This document shows, one piece after another, positions 53,836 through 61,369 of a DNA stretch of 64,000 bases. A model generated the notes under the pieces. It did not search any database, was not told the DNA's origin, and was given only the letters and a program-made list of their open reading frames with translations. Position numbers and translations under genes: made by a program. The first letter of the stretch is position 1; every line of letters begins with the position of its first letter. The stretch lies in NCBI RefSeq assembly GCF_001458775.1, contig NZ_CZPZ01000033.1, positions 62,001 to 126,000 of the forward strand, in the 5' to 3' direction. Source of the stretch: Candidatus Nitrospira nitrificans (GTDB taxonomy: Bacteria; Nitrospirota; Nitrospiria; Nitrospirales; Nitrospiraceae).

Positions 53836-54779
53836 CGACTCCCCAACGCCAAACACACCCCCAGCGCCGAAGCAGCCACCATGATCGTGGCTGCCAACCG
53901 AATGTCTTTGGGTGCTGCGCTCCGTCCCTCCGCGCCGAGCACAGGACGGTCTTGCGCGATTCCATCATAAAAGTTCGTGCCGCCCAACCGTACTCCCAAG
54001 ATCCCGGCCATCGCCGCTTCAGGCCTGCCGCTATTGGGACTGGGATGGAGACGTCCATCTCGCGCAAGCACGCGCCATCCGTTGCGAATCCGCTCGAGTT
54101 GTCGGGTGACGAGCCCTGCGCCAAGGAGAAGCAATACGGCCGACAACCGGGCCGGAATCCAGTTTGCCAGATCATCAAGCCGAGCCGACGCCCACCCAAG
54201 ATCGGCATAGCGTTCATCCCGATGACCGATCATGGAATCCAATGTATTGACGGCCTTGTATGCCAAGGCCAATGGAACCCCTCCGATCGCCAGATACAAC
54301 AACGGCGCAATCACGCCGTCCGCCGCGCTTTCCGCGACCGTTTCCACCGTCGCGCGGGCCACCTCCGATTCGGAAAGCTCCGCCGTGTCCCGCCCCACGA
54401 TCATCGCCACAGCGCCGCGGGCAGCGGGCAGATCGCCGGCTTGGAGCGCATCATCCACCGCGCGGACATGGTCCCACAGGTCCCGCGCCGCAAGAGTTGT
54501 CGAAGCCAATGCGATCGACAGCGCCGATCCCATCCACCACGCAACACGTTCGACCTCTTCAATCATGATCACGCCGAGACAGTAGGTCGTAATCGGCAAT
54601 CCCCCGGCCAAACAGACCCCTGCCATGCGAAGGCCGGCACGACTTCGACAAACCTTTCGGACTCGATGATCGAGCCACGCAATGCACCGGCCCATCATGC
54701 GGACAGGATGCGGCAACCAGCGGGGATCGCCACATACCCCATCAAGCGCGGCGGCGAGAAGGAATTCGCCGCCGGTCAT
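53823..54779 (-). CDS. cbiB: Adenosylcobinamide-phosphate synthase CbiB
   Basis: The 318-residue integral membrane enzyme attaches aminopropanol (phosphate) to cobyric acid. Motifs seen are DGVCGDPRWLPHPVRMMGR at the start, ETVAESAADGVIAPLLYLAIGG and YKAVNTLDSMIGHRDERYADLG, all family marks. Several hydrophobic helices. It overlaps cobS by four bases (ATGA). Called CobD in the aerobic nomenclature. Confidence 0.93.
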   Translation of the reverse strand: MTGGEFLLAAALDGVCGDPRWLPHPVRMMGRCIAWLDHRVRKVCRSRAGLRMAGVCLAGGLPITTYCLGVIMIEEVERVAWWMGSALSIALASTTLAARDLWDHVRAVDDALQAGDLPAARGAVAMIVGRDTAELSESEVARATVETVAESAADGVIAPLLYLAIGGVPLALAYKAVNTLDSMIGHRDERYADLGWASARLDDLANWIPARLSAVLLLLGAGLVTRQLERIRNGWRVLARDGRLHPSPNSGRPEAAMAGILGVRLGGTNFYDGIAQDRPVLGAEGRSAAPKDIRLAATIMVAASALGVCLALGSRWLV

Positions 54780-55648
54780 GGCAATCGAAGCAGGAGTGGA
54801 ACGAGTATGAGGAAGAGAATTTCCATCGCTTCATTCACAGCACCAAGCGTATCCCCGGTGATCCCACCGAACCAGCTACGGCAAGCCCACCAGCCGACGA
54901 GCACGATCAGAGCCCCGGCGAGAAGGATCAGGCATGCGCCGACCGCCCCAAACCCTCCTGCCAGAGCCATCGTCAAGACCCCCGTGGATATGGCCGCGTG
55001 CCGCCACGAGAGATGGGTGAGGAACGGCGCCGCCAGTCCCCCTTCTGATCTGGCATAGGGTGAAATCCAAGCGAGCGTGACCATCGCCCAGCGCCCCACC
55101 GCCGGCATGCAGAGCACGGCAGGAAACCGTAACTCAGCCGGCAGCGCCATGAGTCCGGCATACCGAAGAATCAGCGAGAGAAAAAGCCCTGTGGCGCCGA
55201 TCGCGCCGATACGAGGATCGCGCATGATCGAAAGCCGTTCAGCCGGCGTCCGACCTCCGGCCAACCCATCCAATGTGTCGGCCAACCCGTCTTGATGAAG
55301 CCCGCGCGTGAACAATACCAACAGCACGATCAGCAGCACATTCACGACGACCGTCGAGAACATCGTGGTCAATCCGAAATCAACCGCGCTGAGCCCCCCA
55401 CCGATCAGCAAGCCGACGACCGGATACCACGCCATCGATGCAGCCAGCTCGGGCGCGGTCGGCTCGTGATGAGCCCGGCTCAAGGGGATCGTGGTCAAAA
55501 AATGCCAAGCGATAATGAAAGATCCACACAGGTGACAGGTGACACGTGAAACGCCATCGCCGAGCGGACGGTTCGCCGGATGGCCGGAGGTCGATGGAAG
55601 ACCGGCCGTCACGTTCGCTGCACCAGGATCTGATTCGCCGTCTTTCAC
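54776..55648 (-). CDS. cobS: Adenosylcobinamide-GDP ribazoletransferase CobS
   Basis: About 290 residues from the GTG at 55648, which has GAGAGG upstream. It is a membrane enzyme that joins alpha-ribazole to AdoCbi-GDP, the final assembly step. Family motifs: FLTTIPL, DGLADTLDGLAGGRTPAERLSIM with the metal-binding Asp residues, and GGITGDTLGAVNEAMEI. The first ~35 residues are not typical of CobS, so a later start is possible. Overlaps cbiB. Confidence 0.92.
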   Translation of the reverse strand: MKDGESDPGAANVTAGLPSTSGHPANRPLGDGVSRVTCHLCGSFIIAWHFLTTIPLSRAHHEPTAPELAASMAWYPVVGLLIGGGLSAVDFGLTTMFSTVVVNVLLIVLLVLFTRGLHQDGLADTLDGLAGGRTPAERLSIMRDPRIGAIGATGLFLSLILRYAGLMALPAELRFPAVLCMPAVGRWAMVTLAWISPYARSEGGLAAPFLTHLSWRHAAISTGVLTMALAGGFGAVGACLILLAGALIVLVGWWACRSWFGGITGDTLGAVNEAMEILFLILVPLLLRLP

Positions 55649-55658
55649 ATTGTACCTC

Positions 55659-56711
55659 TCACGCCTTACTGGAGACTCCTGCTTCGTCGAAGGTCGCCAT
55701 CTCCGTGTAGATCTTGATCGCGGCACAGACCAGATCCATTCCCAAACAGGCCCCGGTGCCCTCGCCAAGACGCAAGTCGAGATCCAACAGTGGTTTCAGT
55801 CTCAGATAGTCCAGGATGACACGATGGCCCTGCTCGGCCGAACGATGGGAGGCGATGAGATACTCGCGGCACAGCGGCTGAAGCCCGACGGCAATCAGCG
55901 CCGCCGCGCCGGCGATAAAGCCGTCCAATACGACCGGAATCCGAGCCTCCGCCGCACCAAGCATCAAACCAGCCAGTCCGCCGATTTCCAGCCCACCCAC
56001 CTTGGCGAGCACAGCAAGCGGATCAGCCGGGTCAGGATGATGTAACGCAAGCGCCTGCTCGATCACCGCCACTTTGCGCGCGCGGCCCGACTCGTCGATG
56101 CCCGTTCCCCGTCCGGTAACGTCCGCCGCAGGCCGCCCCGTCATCACCGCCGTAATGGCGGCGCTGGGTGTGGTATTACCGATCCCCATCTCGCCGGTGC
56201 CGATCAATCCGATGCCCTCTCGCACAGCGTCCGCCGCCAATTCCATGCCGACGGTTACGGCTCGTTCTGCCTGATCACGTGTCATGGCCGGCTCGGAGAA
56301 AATATTGCCTGTGCCTTTCATGATTTTGCGATCGAGAAGGCCGGCCACGGTTCCAAATTCGCAGTCCACACCGATATCCACCACCCGCACGGCCACGCCG
56401 GCATGTCGCGCCAACACGTTCACCCCGGCGCCACCCCGTAGAAAGTTCAGCACCATCTGAAAGGTAACCTCTCGCGGATAGGCGCTCACTCCTTCGAGGG
56501 CCACCCCATGATCGGCCGCGAAGGTAAAGACCATGCCTCGCGGCACATTCGGTTTCAGCTCGCCGGTCATGGTGACGTAGGAGGCAGCCAATTCCTCCAA
56601 ACGCCCGAGGCTGCCGAGCGGTTTGGTTAGGCGATCCAGCCATGTTTTTGCTTTCGCCCGCACATCTTGATTGAGCGGCTGAATTCCACGACACACGTCC
56701 TGTATCACCAT
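55659..56711 (-). CDS. cobT: Nicotinate-nucleotide-dimethylbenzimidazole phosphoribosyltransferase CobT
   Basis: The 350-residue enzyme makes alpha-ribazole phosphate from nicotinate mononucleotide and dimethylbenzimidazole. Seen: TKPLGSLGRLEELA, FTFAADHGVALEGVSAYP, GAGVNVLARHAG, GEMGIGNTTPSAAITAVMTG and EGTGACLGMDL, all conserved in CobT, including the base-binding Glu region near the end. AGAGGAG precedes the ATG. bluB upstream makes its DMB substrate. Confidence 0.95.
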   Translation of the reverse strand: MVIQDVCRGIQPLNQDVRAKAKTWLDRLTKPLGSLGRLEELAASYVTMTGELKPNVPRGMVFTFAADHGVALEGVSAYPREVTFQMVLNFLRGGAGVNVLARHAGVAVRVVDIGVDCEFGTVAGLLDRKIMKGTGNIFSEPAMTRDQAERAVTVGMELAADAVREGIGLIGTGEMGIGNTTPSAAITAVMTGRPAADVTGRGTGIDESGRARKVAVIEQALALHHPDPADPLAVLAKVGGLEIGGLAGLMLGAAEARIPVVLDGFIAGAAALIAVGLQPLCREYLIASHRSAEQGHRVILDYLRLKPLLDLDLRLGEGTGACLGMDLVCAAIKIYTEMATFDEAGVSSKA

Positions 56712-56728
56712 GATGACTCCTCTGTTGG

Positions 56729-57289
56729 TTACTTCAAGCGAAGCGATATCCCACTGACCACCAGATGAACTTCGTCCGCTCCGGCGGCAATCTGCTGGTT
56801 CATCCGTCCGGCAAGATCGCGAAACGCGCGGGTCGCAGGCTCAGCCGGAACCAGCCCGAAGCCCAACTCGTTGCTGACGATGACCACCCTCGCCGCCGTG
56901 GCCCGCATTCTCCGCACCAGCGTCTCAGCTCTGGCGAGAACGACCGATTCGTCGAGGCCGGTTCCGACCAAATTGCTCAACCACAAGGTGACACAATCGA
57001 AGAGAATCGTCCGATATCGAGGCCCCTGCGCGGCAAACCACGCCTCCGGATCGAGCGGCTCTTCAACGGTCTCCCAATCCGCCGAACGTGTGGCCTGGTG
57101 CCGGGCGATTCGTGCGGCCATTTCATCATCCAATCCCTGCCCTGTGGCGACGAATGCGCGCGGCCCTCGTGAGCCGGCCAATTTGAGCGCCGCCTCGCTT
57201 TTTCCGGACGACGCCCCGCCAAGCACAAGAATGATGCGGCTTGTGGCTCGTCGCGTCGGCTGGCCTTTACTCGGCTTTCTCGGCGACAT
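56729..57289 (-). CDS. cobU: Adenosylcobinamide kinase/guanylyltransferase CobU
   Basis: The 186-residue bifunctional enzyme phosphorylates adenosylcobinamide and transfers GMP to it. P-loop VLGGASSGKSE (about 22-31), RIARHQATRSADWETVEEP and NELGFGLVPAEPATRAFRDLAG are family hallmarks. The start at 57289 is chosen because upstream residues are low complexity; it overlaps the adenosyltransferase gene by 23 bases. The N-terminus is slightly long and basic. Confidence 0.94.
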   Translation of the reverse strand: MSPRKPSKGQPTRRATSRIILVLGGASSGKSEAALKLAGSRGPRAFVATGQGLDDEMAARIARHQATRSADWETVEEPLDPEAWFAAQGPRYRTILFDCVTLWLSNLVGTGLDESVVLARAETLVRRMRATAARVVIVSNELGFGLVPAEPATRAFRDLAGRMNQQIAAGADEVHLVVSGISLRLK

Positions 57290-57863
57290 CGCGTTCCCAT
57301 AAGAATTCCGGCTCGCCCTGCGTCTTGGCGACCCAACGGGCCAATACAAACAGAGCATCGCTGAGCCGATTGACGAACTTGATGATCGTCGAATCGACCG
57401 GCTCCGTTTTGGAGAGGGCCACACACAGCCGTTCGGCTCGGCGACAGACCGTCCTTGCCTGATGCAAAAATCCGGAAACTTTCCCCCCTCCCGGCAGGAT
57501 GAATTCCTTCAGCGGCTCCAAATCTTTTTGACACCGGTCAATCATCTTTTCCACACGTGTGACATCCTTGGCGGAGACCTGCGGCATATTGTTGAATGTT
57601 TGTCCCGGTGCCGTCGCCAGGATGCTGCCCACATCGAACAACTTGTTCTGCACCCACCGCAACTCAGTTTCGAGCTGCGCCGCCGCCCTATGCTCGTCGA
57701 CGGCATCGGCATTCAGCACCCGCGCGACACCGATCGACGCATTCAACTCATCGATCGTGCCGTAGGCGTCGACCCGCAGGCTGTCTTTCCAGACCTGCTG
57801 TCCGCCGGCCAGTCTAGTTTTTCCCGCGTCGCCCGTTCTTGTATAGACCTTGGTGATGCGCAT
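57267..57863 (-). CDS. PduO-type cob(I)alamin adenosyltransferase
   Basis: About 198 residues. MRITKVYTRTGDAGKTRL is the ATP-binding signature of PduO/MMAB enzymes, and ELNASIGVAR with KLFDVGS follow the family. VCRRAERL is the conserved active-site segment. It transfers adenosyl from ATP to cob(I)alamin. ATG at 57863 with GAGAGGGG upstream. It overlaps bluB by 50 bases. The operon also has the unrelated CobO/BtuR-type enzyme. Confidence 0.93.
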   Translation of the reverse strand: MRITKVYTRTGDAGKTRLAGGQQVWKDSLRVDAYGTIDELNASIGVARVLNADAVDEHRAAAQLETELRWVQNKLFDVGSILATAPGQTFNNMPQVSAKDVTRVEKMIDRCQKDLEPLKEFILPGGGKVSGFLHQARTVCRRAERLCVALSKTEPVDSTIIKFVNRLSDALFVLARWVAKTQGEPEFLWERDVAEKAE

Positions 57864-58629
57864 CCCCATCCCCTCTCTTGACTTGGATCCGATTTCCCCA
57901 TGCCTCCTGGTGAATCAACTGGTCGATTGGAATCCGGCTCCGCCATCCGGCTGCTTGCAAATCCGGCTGCTCTTCAAACTTGGATACATAGCCGATGCAA
58001 AGATAGGCGAGGACCGTCACCGATTGAGGCACGCCGATGACCCGCTTCAGCTTCTCGTGATCCAAAATGCTGACCCACCCGACGCCGATGCCTTCGGCTC
58101 TGGCGGCCAACCAGAGATTCTGAACCGCGCAACAGGTGCTGTACAAGTCCGTCGCGCGGACCGTGGAACGACCGAGCACATTCGCCCCCCCGCGCCGCCG
58201 GCTGCAGGTGATGCAGAGATTGATCGGCGCTTCTTCGATGCCTTCCAGCTTCAGCTGCCGGTACAACGCCCCCTTGGCGCCTGCATACCGGGCAGACGCC
58301 GCGGTGTTCGCCTCGACGAAGAGATCCTTCACCGCGCGCTTCGTCGCGCGATTGCGGATGACCACGAAATCCCACGGCTGCATGAATCCCACCGATCCCG
58401 CATGGTGCGCCGCCGTCAGCAGCCTCATCATCACCGCATCCGAAATCGGCGTCGCCAGAAAATTCCGGCGCACATCACGGCGCTCAAAGATCGCCCGATA
58501 GACGGCGGTGCGCTCGACCGTGGAAAACGCCTGGTGATGACCGTCACGCTCTCGATCGCGACCGATCTCCGAAAGCTTTTTATCACGAGAGGATCGTGCG
58601 GCTCTGACGATACTGGTCTTCCGGCGCAT
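57814..58629 (-). CDS. bluB: 5,6-dimethylbenzimidazole synthase BluB
   Basis: BluB is a flavin-destroying nitroreductase-like enzyme that cuts reduced FMN with oxygen to give dimethylbenzimidazole, the lower ligand of B12. The 271-residue protein has RRDVRRNF, GSVGFMQPWDFVVIR and YSTCCAVQNLWLAARAEGIGVGWVSILD, all characteristic. A basic N-terminal stretch of about 45 residues precedes the family core. AAGAAGGG precedes the ATG at 58629. Its presence implies oxygen-dependent DMB synthesis. Confidence 0.93.
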   Translation of the reverse strand: MRRKTSIVRAARSSRDKKLSEIGRDRERDGHHQAFSTVERTAVYRAIFERRDVRRNFLATPISDAVMMRLLTAAHHAGSVGFMQPWDFVVIRNRATKRAVKDLFVEANTAASARYAGAKGALYRQLKLEGIEEAPINLCITCSRRRGGANVLGRSTVRATDLYSTCCAVQNLWLAARAEGIGVGWVSILDHEKLKRVIGVPQSVTVLAYLCIGYVSKFEEQPDLQAAGWRSRIPIDQLIHQEAWGNRIQVKRGDGDAHHQGLYKNGRRGKN

Positions 58630-58714
58630 GCCCTTCTTCTTTCGACATTCGACCGACCCAGAGTCGGTCTGTAGGTATGGGTTTTCGCTCAATCAGCCAA
58701 AATTCACTACTCGC

Positions 58715-59146
58715 CTAGACGGACGTCGTCGATCGGTGTCTTTGCGCCGTCAACGCGCCGGCCAGGCTGAAGAACGCATGAACGACACAGCCAATACCGG
58801 TATAAAACAACGAAACGTGACGTGAACTGTGCCAGGCTCGTCTGCTCGAACCGGCCGGTTCCCACAACATGCCATAGGCCGGCAACAAGAAACCATAGGC
58901 GGGACTGACGCAGAAACTACCGACTCCTCCCCAAGTAATGGCCGCAAAGTCCAGCAGTGCCGCTTCCGCCAGGAACGCCGTATAGATCCAACGAGAGCAG
59001 AGATAAATGCCCGCCAAAAAGAACACGGCCCATGAGGCGGTGGGCACATATTCGAGCGCGCCGAAATGGCGACCTCGTGTCGCCGCCATGAGCGTGGCAA
59101 GCGTGATACCCAGTACGATCTGCACTCGAGCTGAAAGTGTAATCAT
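58715..59146 (-). CDS. Unknown membrane protein in B12 operon
   Basis: A 143-residue protein with about four hydrophobic segments (VQIVLGITLATLMA, ASWAVFFLAGIYL, AALLDFAAITWGG, LFYTGIGCVVHAFFSLAG). I do not recognise the family. It is between the CWC gene and bluB in the operon and on the same strand. A role in moving cobalt, corrinoid or the lower ligand across the membrane fits its setting but is not shown by sequence. Confidence 0.7.
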   Translation of the reverse strand: MITLSARVQIVLGITLATLMAATRGRHFGALEYVPTASWAVFFLAGIYLCSRWIYTAFLAEAALLDFAAITWGGVGSFCVSPAYGFLLPAYGMLWEPAGSSRRAWHSSRHVSLFYTGIGCVVHAFFSLAGALTAQRHRSTTSV

Positions 59147-59154
59147 ATGATGCC

Positions 59155-59370
59155 CTAGGGAATACGCTGATCAGCCTGCGGGAGTTGAGGTCCCAGCTCA
59201 CCGGTTGCGATCTTTTCCAAACAATGAGAACAGAGACAATCCTGATACCGCGCCGCAATCCAATCCATCTGCGGCTCGGTAATGCCGACTTTTCCGCACC
59301 AACACTGGTATCCGCCACACTCGAACACGTGGCCGCAGCGCTCGCAAGTCTTCCGGATCGGTCCTCTCAA
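59155..59370 (-). CDS. Cysteine-rich CWC family protein
   Basis: A 71-residue protein with CERCGHVFECGGYQCWCG, the CxxC...CxC pattern of the Cys-rich CWC family, and CLCSHCLEKI further on. It likely binds zinc or another metal. TTG start with AGGAG eight bases upstream; it overlaps the cobO stop (TTGA). The role is unknown; its operon position suggests a link to cobalamin metabolism. Confidence 0.8.
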   Translation of the reverse strand: MRGPIRKTCERCGHVFECGGYQCWCGKVGITEPQMDWIAARYQDCLCSHCLEKIATGELGPQLPQADQRIP

Positions 59371-59966
59371 AATTCCACTCCTGGTTGCGCCTTGATGCCT
59401 TTTCGGAAGGGATGCTTCACTTGCTTCATCTCCGTCACCAGATCGGCCTCTTCCAGAAGGGCCGCCGGTCCTCCTCGACCGGTGATCACCACATGTTGCA
59501 TCGTGGGACGGTCGCGAAGCGCCGGTAATACCTCTTCAAGGCGGACATAGTCGCACTGCAGCGCGATATTGAATTCGTCGAGGACGACCATGGCATAGGA
59601 CGCATCGCGCAGGAATTCACAAGCCGTGTTCCACGCCTGTTGCGCGAACTGGATGTCTCGCGCGCGATCTTGAGTTTCCCAGGTATAGCCTTCTCCCATC
59701 CGGAGGAAGACCACTCGATCGCCGAAAGATTTCAGCGCGCGCTCTTCCGCCGTGTCGATGGCACCTTTGATGAATTGCACGACCGCGACCTTCCAGCCAT
59801 GCCCGATGCAGCGCAACACCATCCCAAACGCGGCGGTCGTCTTTCCTTTGCCGGCGCCGGTATAGACGATCAAAAGGCCTTTCTCCTGTTGCGCCTCCTC
59901 GATACGCCGATCAACCGACGCCTTAAGCCGTGCCATTCTCGCTTGATGTTCGACTTGATTCGTCAT
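59367..59966 (-). CDS. cobO: Corrinoid adenosyltransferase CobO/BtuR
   Basis: The 199-residue enzyme of the CobA/CobO/BtuR type adenosylates cob(I)yrinate diamide and other corrinoids. P-loop YTGAGKGKTTAAFG (about 35-48), VVQFIKG, VVLDEFNIAL and VITGRGGP match the family, as does the ending VKHPFRKGIKAQPGVEF. It overlaps cbiA by four bases (ATGA). It is not homologous to the PduO-type enzyme downstream. Confidence 0.95.
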   Translation of the reverse strand: MTNQVEHQARMARLKASVDRRIEEAQQEKGLLIVYTGAGKGKTTAAFGMVLRCIGHGWKVAVVQFIKGAIDTAEERALKSFGDRVVFLRMGEGYTWETQDRARDIQFAQQAWNTACEFLRDASYAMVVLDEFNIALQCDYVRLEEVLPALRDRPTMQHVVITGRGGPAALLEEADLVTEMKQVKHPFRKGIKAQPGVEF

Positions 59967-61363
59967 GATGAACCCTTACCTCTGGCCATCCGAACGGTTG
60001 ACTGACGAGCAGCCTCCACCAGCGCTGTCCCGACTTGTGGTCGGCCGGCAAAATGCAAATGGGTGTAGAGCGCCAGTACGTTTTCCTTCATGAGTCCATC
60101 CTGTCCCTTCAAAAATCCTTCCGCATCCCTCGATGCGCAGGCATACTGCAGCGGTCCCTTCGCAACCAGCGTGGAATAGTGAAACTCATGGCCTCGCGCC
60201 GTGACGCCGACTTCACCCAGGATGCAGCGCCGTGAACATTCCACTGTTCGGTATCCCAACGTGAGGCCGGGTTTCCGCATGACCGCTTGGGCCGGAAAGA
60301 TGCCGACCATTTCATGCGGACGTCCGTCGAAATCGCGGATGGACTCCGTGAGATACATCAATCCGCCACATTCCGCGTAGATCACGCCGCCTCGTTCGGC
60401 AAATCGCCTGACGGCTGCGCGCATAGCGCGGTTCTCGGCCAACGTTGCGCCATACACTTCCGGATATCCGCCGCCAAGATAGAGCATCTCGACGTCCGGC
60501 AAGGTAACATCCCTCAACGGAGAAAAGGTGATTAGTTCGGCGCCCGCCGCTTCCAGCGACTCAAGATTGTCCGGATAGTAAAAACAAAACGCCTGATCCT
60601 GCGCCACTCCGATTCGAACCGTACGCCCCTGACTCTTGATCACCGGTGGAGACAGGGCTTCCGGCAACGTGCCAGTCGAATGGGCAAGGGTTTCGATACG
60701 ATCCAGATCGATCGTCTCCAGCGCGGCCTTCGCCAAGCGATGATAGAGCCGACCATCGCCTTGTTCCATGGCCATGACCAGCCCAAGATGCCGATCCGGA
60801 ATGGTCAGGGCAACGTCCGGACGCAAGTACCCGACAGGGATCACTTCCGTCTCTCGTTCCACGGCCGCTTTCAACAGCTGGTAATGGCCGTCGCTCCCGA
60901 CCCGATTGAACAAGACCCCTGCCACGCGTAGGGCAGGATCGAAACGCGCATAGCCCGCCACCATCGCGGCGGCGGAACGGGCCATGGCGCTTCCATCGAC
61001 GACGAGCAGCACCGGGGCATTCAATTGCTTCGCCAATTCCGCCGTGCTGCCGATCTCGTTCACCGGAGAGCTGCCGTCAAACAGCCCCATCATCCCTTCG
61101 ATCATGGAGATATCCGCATCGGCCGCGGCGCGGGCGAAGATCGAACGATTACGCTCCGGCCCGAGCATCCACCCGTCAAGATTTCGAGAGAGGCGGCCTG
61201 TGGCCGCCCGATGATGACTTGGATCGATAAAGTCCGGCCCCGCTTTGAACGGCTGGACCAGGCGGCCTTGCTCGCGCAAGGCCGCCAGAATCGCCAACGT
61301 CGCCGTCGTTTTTCCGACGCCGCTTGATGTGCCTGCAATGACCAATCGTGGATACTGTTTCAT
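59963..61363 (-). CDS. cbiA: Cobyrinic acid a,c-diamide synthase CbiA/CobB
   Basis: The 466-residue glutamine-dependent enzyme amidates the a and c carboxylates of cobyrinate. N-terminal ATPase motif AGTSSGVGKTTATLAI, then FKAGPDFIDPSHH, a family mark, and EGMMGLFDG. The glutamine amidotransferase part shows YLGGGYPEVY, YAECGGLMYL with its Cys, and GYRTVECSRRCILGE. It starts 6 nt after the btuB stop. CbiA alone does not prove de novo corrin synthesis. Confidence 0.95.
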   Translation of the reverse strand: MKQYPRLVIAGTSSGVGKTTATLAILAALREQGRLVQPFKAGPDFIDPSHHRAATGRLSRNLDGWMLGPERNRSIFARAAADADISMIEGMMGLFDGSSPVNEIGSTAELAKQLNAPVLLVVDGSAMARSAAAMVAGYARFDPALRVAGVLFNRVGSDGHYQLLKAAVERETEVIPVGYLRPDVALTIPDRHLGLVMAMEQGDGRLYHRLAKAALETIDLDRIETLAHSTGTLPEALSPPVIKSQGRTVRIGVAQDQAFCFYYPDNLESLEAAGAELITFSPLRDVTLPDVEMLYLGGGYPEVYGATLAENRAMRAAVRRFAERGGVIYAECGGLMYLTESIRDFDGRPHEMVGIFPAQAVMRKPGLTLGYRTVECSRRCILGEVGVTARGHEFHYSTLVAKGPLQYACASRDAEGFLKGQDGLMKENVLALYTHLHFAGRPQVGTALVEAARQSTVRMARGKGSS

Positions 61364-61369
61364 GCGACG

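Noticed and set aside
53784-55058. A 424-codon open frame on the plus strand across cbiB, cobD and cobS.
   Set aside because: Antisense to three well-recognised cobalamin genes; composition (Pro, Arg, His) is that of a non-coding frame.
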